A DNA stretch of 64,000 nucleotides from assembly GCA_015064725.1 (NCBI GenBank), contig SVRQ01000001.1:124001-188000 (forward strand), given 5' to 3'. This stretch comes from Oscillospiraceae bacterium. Its GTDB lineage: Bacteria; Bacillota; Clostridia; Oscillospirales; CAG-272. Under the pieces are notes generated by a model. It saw nothing but the letters and a program-made list of their open reading frames with translations. It was not told where the DNA came from and did not search any database. The first letter of the stretch is position 1. Each line of letters opens with the position of its first letter. Made by a program: the position numbers and the translations under genes. Shown in pieces: positions 29,846-38,020 of the stretch.

Positions 29846-29929
29846 CGCTTTTAAAAAATCAAAAAGCTAAAGCTTTTCACGCTTTTTGCAAAAGCGATTT
29901 TGTGTATCATCTCTTTTTTCGCGGCTTTT

Positions 29930-30352
29930 TCTCTTTTTTAAAAGAAAAAAAATAAATAAAATTTAAAAAGGTCGTAGCAGTAGATGCCGTAGTATATGTC
30001 GAAATTGTGGAAAACGAAAAAATCCAGTCTGCGCCTTAACTTTTGGCGAAAAACATACATTTTTCCGCGGTATATTTCCGTTTGAATTCCTGTGGAAGCG
30101 TGAGCACTTTTCACATACACTTTTTCGCGGGGCGAAAAAAAGTGGAAAGCTTGGAAAAACGGTGTGTTGAAAAATAAAAACTCTGTGGAAAAATACTTCC
30201 TGCGAAAAAATATATGGATGTGAGTTTTTAAAAACACACATAATATATTCTGGTTCTCAACACTTTTCCAAACACACAAATTCACCGAAAAAGTTAAGCA
30301 TAGCAAAGACTTTTTTGAGTTTTCAACATTGTTTTCCACACCCTGTGGAAAA
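29930..30352. other. oriC-like region with DnaA boxes between dnaN and dnaA
   Basis: DnaA-box-like 9-mers: TGTGGAAAA at 30006-30014, 30184-30192 and 30344-30352, TTTTCCACA at 30332-30340, and weaker ones at 30091-30099 and 30264-30272. The pair 30332-30352 is a close inverted repeat. An A/T-only stretch (about 29936-29966) could be the unwinding element. Position next to dnaA supports an origin. A LIR copy separates it from dnaN. Confidence 0.7.
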
Positions 30353-30378
30353 CTTTTTTCAACACTTTCCGACACGGC

Positions 30379-31776
30379 TCAGGTCTTGAATTCGCGGATA
30401 AGTGCATTTATCTCGTGCTCGAACGTTGCGTCCGCTTCCATCTCCGCTTCAACAACGTCAAGGGAGGACATCATCGTCGTATGATCTCTGTCAAATATCT
30501 TGCCGATGCTTTTGAGCGACATATCCGTTGCTTTGCGGATTATGTAAACTGCAACGTGGCGCGCCATAGCAACGTCCTTGGAGCGTTTTTTGCCCTTTAT
30601 CTCCTCCGGGGTGATGTGATATTTTTTTGCGATCTCGGAAATGATGCGGTCTATCGTGATCTCGGGAGATTCCTTACCGCTGAGCACGCCCGCAAGCTGT
30701 ATCTTTGCCACGTCGATGGTGATGGGCTTGTTAGTTACAAAGCTGTAAGCACCGAGCTTTTTGATAACGCCCTCTATCTGACGAATATTGTTCTTTACGT
30801 TCTCTGCAATAAAAGTGAGGACCTCGTTGGATATATCGAGGTTTATGAGCATAGCCTTTCTTTTGAGTATGGCTATACGAAGCTCTGCGTCCGGCGGCTG
30901 GATATCGATGATAAGTCCGGATTCAAAACGGCTGCGGAGTCTGTCCTCCAGCTGCTTCATATCCTTCGGAGGTCGGTCGGAGGTGAGAACTATCTGTTTG
31001 TTTGCTTCATAGAGCGCGTTGAACGTATGGAAAAATTCTTCCTGTGTGGATACCTTGCCCGCAATAAACTGAATATCGTCTATAAGTAGCATATCGGCTT
31101 TTCTGTATTTTTCTTTGAATCCTGCCGTGTCCTTCTTGGCAATGGCTTCAATAAGCTCATTTGTAAAGGATTCGCCCTTAACGATGATCACGTTATTGGA
31201 AGGATCTCTTTTAAGAACCTCGGAAGCGATCGCTTTCATAAGGTGGGTCTTACCAAGGCCGCTTTGACCGTATATGAAAAGAGGGTTGTAAGACGTGGGG
31301 TTGTCCGCCACGGCGCGGCTGGCTTTATAAGCGAATTTGTTAGATTCACCGACAACGAAGTTTTCAAAAGTGTAGTTGGCGTCAAAGGTAGTGATGGTAC
31401 GTTCCGTTTTATCGTCGCTGTAAAAGTCGTCGTTCTTGGGCTGGGGGATAACGACTTCTTTTTGTACGGCAGAATCGGATTCTTTTTCGCCGAGGAGGAA
31501 TTCCGCCTTTGCTCTGTCAAGGTCAAAGTCCTTCTCTTCGTATATCTTAACGCTTACGCGGAAGCTGAGTATATCTTCAAGTATATGTTCTATTTCGGGC
31601 GCGTATCTTTTGTTAAGAAGGGAAACAAAGCCGTTGCTTTGCGTTGTGATGATAGCAATGGAATCGTCAAGGTAAACAAGCGTGAGCTTATTGAACCAGA
31701 GATCCATAGCTGCATCGGAAAATTTCTTTGAAAGCTCTCCCAGCACAAGCTTCCATATATCTCTGTATGAGTCCAT
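30379..31776 (-). CDS. dnaA: Chromosomal replication initiator DnaA
   Basis: Origin-binding AAA+ ATPase, 465 aa. Domain I is residues about 1-80, a variable linker follows, Walker A is GQSGLGKT (170-177), LLIDDIQFIAGK is Walker B, and the domain IV box-binding motif DRDHTTMMSSLD lies near residue 430. The ATG at 31774-31776 has AAAGGA 8 nt upstream. An ATG at 31815 has no ribosome site and lies close to the predicted transcription start. Confidence 0.98.
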   Translation of the reverse strand: MDSYRDIWKLVLGELSKKFSDAAMDLWFNKLTLVYLDDSIAIITTQSNGFVSLLNKRYAPEIEHILEDILSFRVSVKIYEEKDFDLDRAKAEFLLGEKESDSAVQKEVVIPQPKNDDFYSDDKTERTITTFDANYTFENFVVGESNKFAYKASRAVADNPTSYNPLFIYGQSGLGKTHLMKAIASEVLKRDPSNNVIIVKGESFTNELIEAIAKKDTAGFKEKYRKADMLLIDDIQFIAGKVSTQEEFFHTFNALYEANKQIVLTSDRPPKDMKQLEDRLRSRFESGLIIDIQPPDAELRIAILKRKAMLINLDISNEVLTFIAENVKNNIRQIEGVIKKLGAYSFVTNKPITIDVAKIQLAGVLSGKESPEITIDRIISEIAKKYHITPEEIKGKKRSKDVAMARHVAVYIIRKATDMSLKSIGKIFDRDHTTMMSSLDVVEAEMEADATFEHEINALIREFKT

Positions 31777-31827
31777 TAAAACCGTCCTTTTCGGGGCTTG
31801 AATATAGTTGCCCATAATAATGGGTAT

Positions 31828-31856
31828 ATTATACCATATTTTTGACTTTATTTCAA
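31828..31856 (-). promoter_or_regulatory. Promoter of dnaA
   Basis: TTGAAA (31851-31856), 17 nt, TATAAT (31828-31833) on the minus strand, giving a leader of about 45 nt. The upstream 60 nt are almost pure A/T. Confidence 0.8.
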
Positions 31857-31930
31857 GTGTTTATTATATATTTAATAATAATATAATATATATAATATTT
31901 ACCTTATTTAAAGAGGAGCATAAAAATAAA

Positions 31931-31981
31931 TATCATTAAGATAAGCCTCCCCAAAAAATGAGGAGGCTTATCTTAATGATA
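31931..31981 (-). terminator. Terminator after ahcY, a minimal MITE-like hairpin
   Basis: A perfect 20-bp stem: TATCATTAAGATAAGCCTCC (31931-31950) with its complement (31962-31981), loop 11 nt. The minus strand continues into TTTATTTTTA. The arm resembles the terminal repeat of the element at 40256-40415 (TGTCGTTAAGTTAAGCCTCC), so it may be a deletion derivative. Confidence 0.8.
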
Positions 31982-32004
31982 TTGTACCTTCAGATACGTC
32001 TTTT

Positions 32005-33237
32005 TCATACTCCGAGGTATTCTTTCTGTTCGTCCGTAAGAACGTCGAGCGCAAGACCCATACTTGCGAGCTTCACGTTTGCAACTTCTTTATCTATCTC
32101 TGCGGGAACTGCATAGAGCTTGGGCTCTTTTTTGGGATTCTTCGCAAGGTATTCAAGACCCTTTGCTTGGATAGCGAAGCTCATATCCATTATCTCTGCG
32201 GGGTGTCCGTTGCCTGCGGCAAGGTTTACAAGTCTGCCCTCTGCAAGAAGATTGAGCTTTCTGCCGTCCGCCATAGTAAATCCTTCTATGCAAGGCTTTC
32301 TTTCCTCGTGAGAAACACAAAGTTCGAGAAGATCCTTTTTGTTTATCTCTACGTCAAAGTGACCGGAGTTGGAGAGAAGAACGCCGTCCTTCATAACCTC
32401 AAAATGCTTGCGTGTTATAACGTCGCTGCAGCCTGTTGCGGTTATAAAAAGGTCGCCGAGGAAGGCTGCATCGTCCATCTTCATAACGGAGAAGCCGTCC
32501 ATAGCCGCTTCAAGGGCTTTTACAGGGTCTATTTCCGTCACTATAACGCGCGCGCCCATTCCCTTGAGTCGCATAGCTATGCCCTTGCCGCACCAGCCGT
32601 AGCCTGCCACAACGGCTGTTTTGCCCGCGATGATAAGGTTTGTTGTGTGCATAATTGCGTCGAGCGTGGATTGTCCTGTGCCGTAACGGTTATCGAAAAG
32701 ATGCTTGCAGTCCGCATCGTTTACGTCTATCATAGGGTAGAGAAGAGTTCCTGCGCGTTCTCTTTGACGAAGGCGGTGGATACCCGTGGTCGTTTCTTCG
32801 CAGCCGCCGATAAGGTTTACACCGAGGTCCTTGTCCTCTGCGTGGAGAAGTGCTATAAAATCTCCGCCGTCATCTATCATAAGGTCGGGCTTGCAGGAAA
32901 GAGTCTTTTTAAGGCGTGCTGTGTAGTTTTCTTCATTGTCACCGTGAACAGCATAAACGTGTACGCCGTATTCGGAAAGTGCCGCCGCAACGTCATCCTG
33001 TGTGGAAAGGGGATTGCAGCCTGTGGCATAAACGTCCGCGCCGCCGTTTTTGAGAACGGTTGCAAGGTAAGCTGTCTTTGCTTCAAGATGGATGGACATA
33101 GCGATCTTCATACCTGCAAAGGGCTTTGTTTTAATAAAGTCCTTTTCTATCGCGGAAAGAGTGGGCATATAATCCTTTACCCAATTGATCTTTGCGTGGC
33201 CAGAGGGGGCAAGTTTGATATCTTTGATCTGATTCAT
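32005..33237 (-). CDS. ahcY: Adenosylhomocysteinase
   Basis: Cleaves S-adenosylhomocysteine to adenosine and homocysteine using bound NAD. 410 aa, the shorter bacterial type. Motifs: SIHLEAKTAYL near residues 48-58, GCEETTTGIHRL, NRYGTGQSTLDAIMHTTN and the NAD site AVVAGYGWCGKGIA. The end reads LTDEQKEYLGV rather than the KPDHYRY seen in many homologues. The ATG follows AAAGGATAT. Monocistronic, with a strong terminator. Confidence 0.95.
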   Translation of the reverse strand: MNQIKDIKLAPSGHAKINWVKDYMPTLSAIEKDFIKTKPFAGMKIAMSIHLEAKTAYLATVLKNGGADVYATGCNPLSTQDDVAAALSEYGVHVYAVHGDNEENYTARLKKTLSCKPDLMIDDGGDFIALLHAEDKDLGVNLIGGCEETTTGIHRLRQRERAGTLLYPMIDVNDADCKHLFDNRYGTGQSTLDAIMHTTNLIIAGKTAVVAGYGWCGKGIAMRLKGMGARVIVTEIDPVKALEAAMDGFSVMKMDDAAFLGDLFITATGCSDVITRKHFEVMKDGVLLSNSGHFDVEINKKDLLELCVSHEERKPCIEGFTMADGRKLNLLAEGRLVNLAAGNGHPAEIMDMSFAIQAKGLEYLAKNPKKEPKLYAVPAEIDKEVANVKLASMGLALDVLTDEQKEYLGV

Positions 33238-33285
33238 TTTATATCCTTTCTGCCGCTTAAAAAGCGGCGCAAAATGTTTATATTG

Positions 33286-33741
33286 AGGTGTTAAAACGCC
33301 GCGCGTTTTAACAAAATAATTTATTAAACTAACTTTTTCTTTTTGAAAGAAAAAGTTACAAAAAGAAGCAAAAAGCCCTTCGCTTTACCCGCTTGTTCAG
33401 ATTTTAACTTTGGGCAATTTCGACTCCCCGAGCATTTTTCACTCGCAAGCTCGCAAAAAACGCACGGAACCACGTCGAAGAGTGCCAATATCTGATTTTA
33501 TTTTTTAAACGCGAGATGACTTATATTAAAATTTCCGATTTTTTTCATCACGCGCTCGGTTTAAAGCAGCAGAGCAAATGATCTCCGCGGGATTCGGCAT
33601 ATTTTTTGCGAGCTTGTGAGTGAAAAATGTGCCGTAGCGGACAACGAACCATTTAACTTTTCGATAACGATAAACCGGAACGGTTTTTTATCTTTTTGCA
33701 ACTTTTTCTTTAAACAAGAAAAAGTTGAATATAATAATTTC
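33286..33741. repeat. LIR element copy 4
   Basis: A well-preserved copy. The L-arm hairpin is at about 33336-33357. Core module alpha has outer stem TTCGAC (33419-33424) with GTCGAA (33474-33479). Module beta has outer TCCGC (33584-33588) with GCGGA (33637-33641) and inner CGGCA (33595-33599) with TGCCG (33630-33634). The R-arm hairpin AACCGGAACGGTT is followed by TTTT. It ends at the ymdB stop codon. Confidence 0.82.
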
Positions 33742-34521
33742 TTAGAAAGAAACTCTTTCTACCTTAACAGCTTTGCCGTTAAGAGCGTCAAAGGTGAAAA
33801 CGGCACCGTGGGCTGTTACTTTCTTTCCCGTTACCGTAAACTTAACGGGCGTGTGCATACGCAGCTTCTCTATAATGCACTTTGCATCCACGCCAAGCAC
33901 GCTGTCATCCGGACCGCACATACCGAGGTCCGTGATATACGCCGTGCCGCCGCGCATTATCTGCTCGTCCGCCGTCTGAACGTGTGTGTGTGTGCCGAAT
34001 ACCGCGTTTATCCTGCCGTCAAAGTAAAAAGCAAGCGCGAGCTTTTCGCTTGTTGCTTCAGCGTGGATATCCAAAACGGAAATATCGTATTTTCCTTTGT
34101 TTTGCTCTAAAATTTTTTCAACACAGAGAAAGGGATCGGCAAGCGGCTCCATAAGCACAACGCCCATCACATTGATGACAAGAAAGGTCTTTCCCGCCGC
34201 CTCGTAAAGGGTATATCCGTAGCCCGGCAGCTCCGAGGGGTAGTTCGCAGGGCGTATGACGTACTTGTTTTCATCAAGGAGCTTGCGCGCATCGAATGAT
34301 TTGAAAACGTGGTTTCCCGTTGTTATAACGTCAACGCCGTAGGAGAGGAGCGTTTCTGCGCTTTCGCGGTCGATGCCTCCCGTTTCGGAAGAGTTTTCTC
34401 CGTTTGCAATAACTATATCTATATTATTTTCCTTGCGGAAACGCCAAAGATTTTTTGAAATGTATTCGCAAGAAACAGGGCGCACAACGTCGCCCAAGGC
34501 AAGAAGCTTTATTTCTTTCAA
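33742..34521 (-). CDS. ymdB: YmdB family metallophosphoesterase
   Basis: Calcineurin-like di-metal phosphodiesterase of the TIGR00282/YmdB family. In B. subtilis YmdB hydrolyses 2',3'-cyclic AMP and affects biofilm choice. 259 aa. Ligand motifs are GDVV (Asp11), NGEN (Asn40, Glu42), GNHVF (Asn70, His71), DIHAE and GTHTHVQTAD. The start is a TTG (34519-34521) with GGAGG 5 nt upstream; no in-frame ATG fits. The gene is monocistronic here, not next to rny. Confidence 0.93.
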   Translation of the reverse strand: MKEIKLLALGDVVRPVSCEYISKNLWRFRKENNIDIVIANGENSSETGGIDRESAETLLSYGVDVITTGNHVFKSFDARKLLDENKYVIRPANYPSELPGYGYTLYEAAGKTFLVINVMGVVLMEPLADPFLCVEKILEQNKGKYDISVLDIHAEATSEKLALAFYFDGRINAVFGTHTHVQTADEQIMRGGTAYITDLGMCGPDDSVLGVDAKCIIEKLRMHTPVKFTVTGKKVTAHGAVFTFDALNGKAVKVERVSF

Positions 34522-34652
34522 ATTTTCCTCCGTGCAAAATTTTCGTTAATATATTTATTATACTATATTTTCCCCAAAGGGTCAAGGAAAAGGTGTTAAA
34601 ACGCTTGCGTTTTAATTTTCGCGCTCTTTTTAAAAAAGAAAACAAAAAAATC

Positions 34653-34681
34653 TTGTAAAACAGATGAAAAAATGATATAAT
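34653..34681 (+). promoter_or_regulatory. Promoter of the GH78 gene
   Basis: TTGTAA (34653-34658), 17 nt, TATAAT (34676-34681). Confidence 0.7.
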
Positions 34682-34743
34682 CCACAATGGATAGGTGTAT
34701 AAACGATATACCGAAAATTTATGAAAGCAAAGGTAAATTCAAA

Positions 34744-37377
34744 ATGAGTCTTAAAATTTACGATTTGACGGTCAATTATTTGAAAAACCCGTGCGGAATA
34801 GACAGTCTGCCCCGTTTTTCTTATAAGATCTCGTCGGATTTAAAGGGTGACGTGCAGAAAAAACGCCGTATCTGCGTTTATTCCAATGAAACTGCTCTCA
34901 AAGACATCGCTCCCGACGTATGGGACAGCGGTTGGGTAGAGGACAGCGAAAACGTCCTTGTTCCCTATGAGGGAAAAGCTCTTTCTCCCGTTAAAAAGTA
35001 TTATTGGTCTGTGGAGATAGAGAATGCACAGGGCGAAAGAGTTGGACATTACGGCAGCAAATTCGTAACAGGTAAGCTTTGCGAGCCGTTCCGCGCAAAA
35101 TGGATCGCCGCAAGAGGCGCAAACAAAAAGACGGAGGGCGCAAACTACCTTCGCAAGACCTTTGAGGTAGGCAGAAACGTGGAGAACGCTTTCCTCACGA
35201 TCTGCGGTCTGGGCTATTTTGAAAGCTACATAAACGGCAAAAAAACGGGCGACGATATTCTTTCTCCCGCTTTCACGGCTTACGATAAAGAAGTTCTTTA
35301 TATGCAGTACGATGTAAAAGACCTCCTTCGTACCGGCGAAAACGCGATCGGCGTAGCGCTTGGCAACGGCTTTTACAACTGCTTTACGGAAGATAACTGG
35401 GATTTCAAATCCGCAACGTGGCGCAACTTCCCGAAAATGATCTGCGAGCTTAAAATAGTTTACAAGGACGGCACCGTTGAAACTATTTATTCCGATACGA
35501 CTTGGAAGAGCTTCGCGCACGGTCCCATCAAGATGACGGGTATCCGCAACGGTGAATTTTACGATGCACGCCTTGAGCTTGGCAAGTGGACGGAGCCCGG
35601 TTACGATGACGACGGCTGGGACAAAACGAAGCTTGGCAAATGCCCGGGCGGTCTTATGCACGCACAGGAGATGGAGCCCATCCGCGTTTATAAAAAATTC
35701 CCCGCAATTAAAAGATGGAAGAGCAAGGAAGGCTGGATATTCGACATCGGTCAGAATATCGCGGGCTTCGGCGAATTCAAAATGAAGGGGAAAGCGGGCG
35801 ATAAGTTTATGTTCCGCTATTCCGACGTGCTTGACGAAGCAGGCGAGCTTGATTTCAAGGCTCTTGGCTGCTTTGTAAAATCGGGTCTTTTCCAAACGGA
35901 CAAATACACCAAAAAGAGCTATAAGGACGAAACGTGGCATCCCATATTTACATACCACGGCTTCCAATACATAGAAGTTATAGGTCCGGACGATAAGGAC
36001 AGCGAGCCGCAGCTTGAGGACGTTGTGGGCGTTGCCATTTGCAACGCTGTCGGCGATATCGGCGAGTTCTCCTGCTCTGACGAAATGCTCAACAGGCTCC
36101 AGCACCTTTGCCGTTGGTCGAGCCTTTCCAACTTTGAATCCTTCCCCACGGACAACCCCCACAGAGAAAAGAACGGCTGGACGGGAGATACCTCCCTCTC
36201 CTGCGAGCAGATGCTTACAAACTTCGGAACGCGCTCCTTCCTTTCCAAGTGGAGCCGCGACCTTGTTGTTTCCCAGCGTCCCGCGGGTCAGATACCTTGC
36301 ATCGTTCCCTCTCCCGGCTGGGGCTACTCCGGCCTTATGGGTCCGGACTGGTCCAGCGCGCTTATCACCGTGCCGTGGTACATATACCTTTACAACAACG
36401 ATAAAAAGATCCTTGCGGACAGCTACGAGGCTATAAAGAAAAATATAGAATTCACGCTCTCTATGTGCGAGGATTATATTCCCAATTACGGAACGGGCGA
36501 CTGGTGCGCTCCTTTCGTGGGTCCTGCCATCGGCAGAAATATGGGCTCTTATAAATGCCCTGTAGAGGTAACGGACACAGGTTATCTTTACAACGCGGCA
36601 AACACGATAGTAAAGCTTGCGCGCCTCTTCGGCAATAAAGAGGACGAGGCTTACTATACCGACCTTGCCCTCACCATCCGCCGCGTATTCCGCGAAAACT
36701 TCTTCGATAAAGAAACGTTCACGGTAAATGGCGATTGTCAGACGGCAACGGGCACGATGCTCTTCTTCGAGCTTTACGATACAGAGGAAGAAAAGCAGGG
36801 TCTTCTTGCAAAGCTTATCGAGCAGATAAAAGAGAAGGACGATCACCTTGATTTCGGCGTTCTCGGCTGCAAGTTCGTTATGAATGCGCTCGGCTCCTCC
36901 GGCTACGGCGACGTCGGCACTAAGATGGTGCTCCAGAAGACGTTCCCCGGCGTTGCGGAATGGATGAACAGGGGTGCAACGACTCTTTGGGAATGCTGGA
37001 ACGGCGGCGGTTCTCACAACCACCATATGTTCTCCGACCTTTCCTCCTTTATGTATAAATACATCGCGGGTATCTCCCCGGATGAAAAAGAACCCGGCTT
37101 CCGCCACGTTGTGTTCCGTCCCGCTATCGACAGCGAGCTGACAAGCGCGAAAGCGAGCCACGAAAGTATGCTCGGCGCGGTTCTTTGCGATTGGCACAAG
37201 GATGGGGAAAATATCAGCGTAACGCTTGAGGTTCCTTTCGGTGCTCACGGTACTCTCTATCTTCCCGAAAGATTTGCAGGCTCTGCAAAGAACGGGGAAG
37301 AAGTGCTTCCTTGCAGATTGGAAAACGGCAAGGCAGTGTTTGAGTTTGTTTCCGGCAAATATGAGATAAAAGCGTAA
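34744..37377 (+). CDS. Alpha-L-rhamnosidase, GH78 family
   Basis: Glycoside hydrolase that releases terminal alpha-L-rhamnose. 877 aa with no signal peptide, so probably cytoplasmic and acting on imported oligosaccharides or glycosides. Order: a fibronectin-like N-terminal domain (YDLTVNYLKNPCGIDSLPRFSY), a beta-sandwich binding domain with the LTICGLGYFESYINGKKTGDD hallmark, a second beta-domain, the (alpha/alpha)6 catalytic barrel with SFPTDNPHREKNGWTGDTSLS carrying the acidic residues, then a C-terminal beta-domain. The ATG at 34744 is favoured because AAAGG lies 9 nt upstream. A reading from 34687 starts at the predicted transcription start. Single gene with promoter and terminator. Confidence 0.93.
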   Translation: MSLKIYDLTVNYLKNPCGIDSLPRFSYKISSDLKGDVQKKRRICVYSNETALKDIAPDVWDSGWVEDSENVLVPYEGKALSPVKKYYWSVEIENAQGERVGHYGSKFVTGKLCEPFRAKWIAARGANKKTEGANYLRKTFEVGRNVENAFLTICGLGYFESYINGKKTGDDILSPAFTAYDKEVLYMQYDVKDLLRTGENAIGVALGNGFYNCFTEDNWDFKSATWRNFPKMICELKIVYKDGTVETIYSDTTWKSFAHGPIKMTGIRNGEFYDARLELGKWTEPGYDDDGWDKTKLGKCPGGLMHAQEMEPIRVYKKFPAIKRWKSKEGWIFDIGQNIAGFGEFKMKGKAGDKFMFRYSDVLDEAGELDFKALGCFVKSGLFQTDKYTKKSYKDETWHPIFTYHGFQYIEVIGPDDKDSEPQLEDVVGVAICNAVGDIGEFSCSDEMLNRLQHLCRWSSLSNFESFPTDNPHREKNGWTGDTSLSCEQMLTNFGTRSFLSKWSRDLVVSQRPAGQIPCIVPSPGWGYSGLMGPDWSSALITVPWYIYLYNNDKKILADSYEAIKKNIEFTLSMCEDYIPNYGTGDWCAPFVGPAIGRNMGSYKCPVEVTDTGYLYNAANTIVKLARLFGNKEDEAYYTDLALTIRRVFRENFFDKETFTVNGDCQTATGTMLFFELYDTEEEKQGLLAKLIEQIKEKDDHLDFGVLGCKFVMNALGSSGYGDVGTKMVLQKTFPGVAEWMNRGATTLWECWNGGGSHNHHMFSDLSSFMYKYIAGISPDEKEPGFRHVVFRPAIDSELTSAKASHESMLGAVLCDWHKDGENISVTLEVPFGAHGTLYLPERFAGSAKNGEEVLPCRLENGKAVFEFVSGKYEIKA

Positions 37378-37380
37378 AAC

Positions 37381-37408
37381 AAAGGGCGTACTTTTCGGTA
37401 CGCCCTTT
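37381..37408 (+). terminator. Terminator after the GH78 gene
   Basis: AAAGGGCGTAC pairs with GTACGCCCTTT around TTTTCG, 4 nt past the stop. The T-tail is short. Confidence 0.75.
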
Positions 37409-37443
37409 CCAAAACGTAAAAGTTAAAATTTTTTCTTTTTTAA

Positions 37444-37962
37444 GAGGAGTTAAAACGCTTTGCGTTTTAACAAAAATATTATATTTCGCTTTTTCTTGTT
37501 TAAAGAAAAAGCTCGCAAAAAGATAAAAAACCCTGCAGGTTTATCGGCTTGTGCAGATTTTAACATATGGCAATTTCGACTCCCCGAGCAATTTTCACTC
37601 ACCAAGGCTCGCAAAAATCGCACGGAACCACGTCGAAGAGTGCCCAAATCTTATTTTATCTTTAAAACGCGTGATGGCAAAAGTAAAATTTAAATTAAAA
37701 ATATCACGCGGCTTTGCAAAAATCAGAACTTGCTTCCCTACGTTCGAGTTGAGCGCAAATACATCGACTATTGAAGTGAATTTTTTTCGCAAACTGCACG
37801 TCGATGTGTGCAGCGCGATTGTTTGAGAACGATATATAAAACCCAAGTCAGAACAAGCGGATAAAGCGAAGGGCTTTTTGCTTCTTTTTGTCACTTTTTC
37901 TTTCAAAAAGAAAAAGTGAGTATAATAAATAATTTGTTAAAACGCTAAAGCGTTTTAACTCC
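37444..37962. repeat. LIR element copy 5, inverted orientation
   Basis: R arm on the left, L arm on the right. Sequence follows copy 3 in reverse, including the CGCGTGAT/ATCACGCG centre (about 37671-37708) and the GTGCAG hairpin. Outer hairpins TTAAAACGC/GCGTTTTAA are intact at both ends. Fills most of the gap 37378-38020. Confidence 0.82.
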
Positions 37963-37982
37963 CACAAAAAACAATAAAAAAC

Positions 37983-38004
37983 AAACAAAACGTGCGTTTT
38001 GTTT
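37983..38004. other. Hairpin in the leader of the YhaO-like gene
   Basis: AAACAAAACG pairs with CGTTTTGTTT directly upstream of the ribosome site. Too A/U-rich for a sure terminator. Confidence 0.4.
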
Positions 38005-38020
38005 GCTTTCCGGAGGAAAA

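Noticed and set aside
29310..29870. Proteins of about 100-186 aa beginning MKEKVTKRSKKPFAL, seen in two LIR copies
   Set aside because: Similarity follows from DNA-level repeat identity. Other copies break the frame and no ribosome site is kept, so they are not treated as genes.
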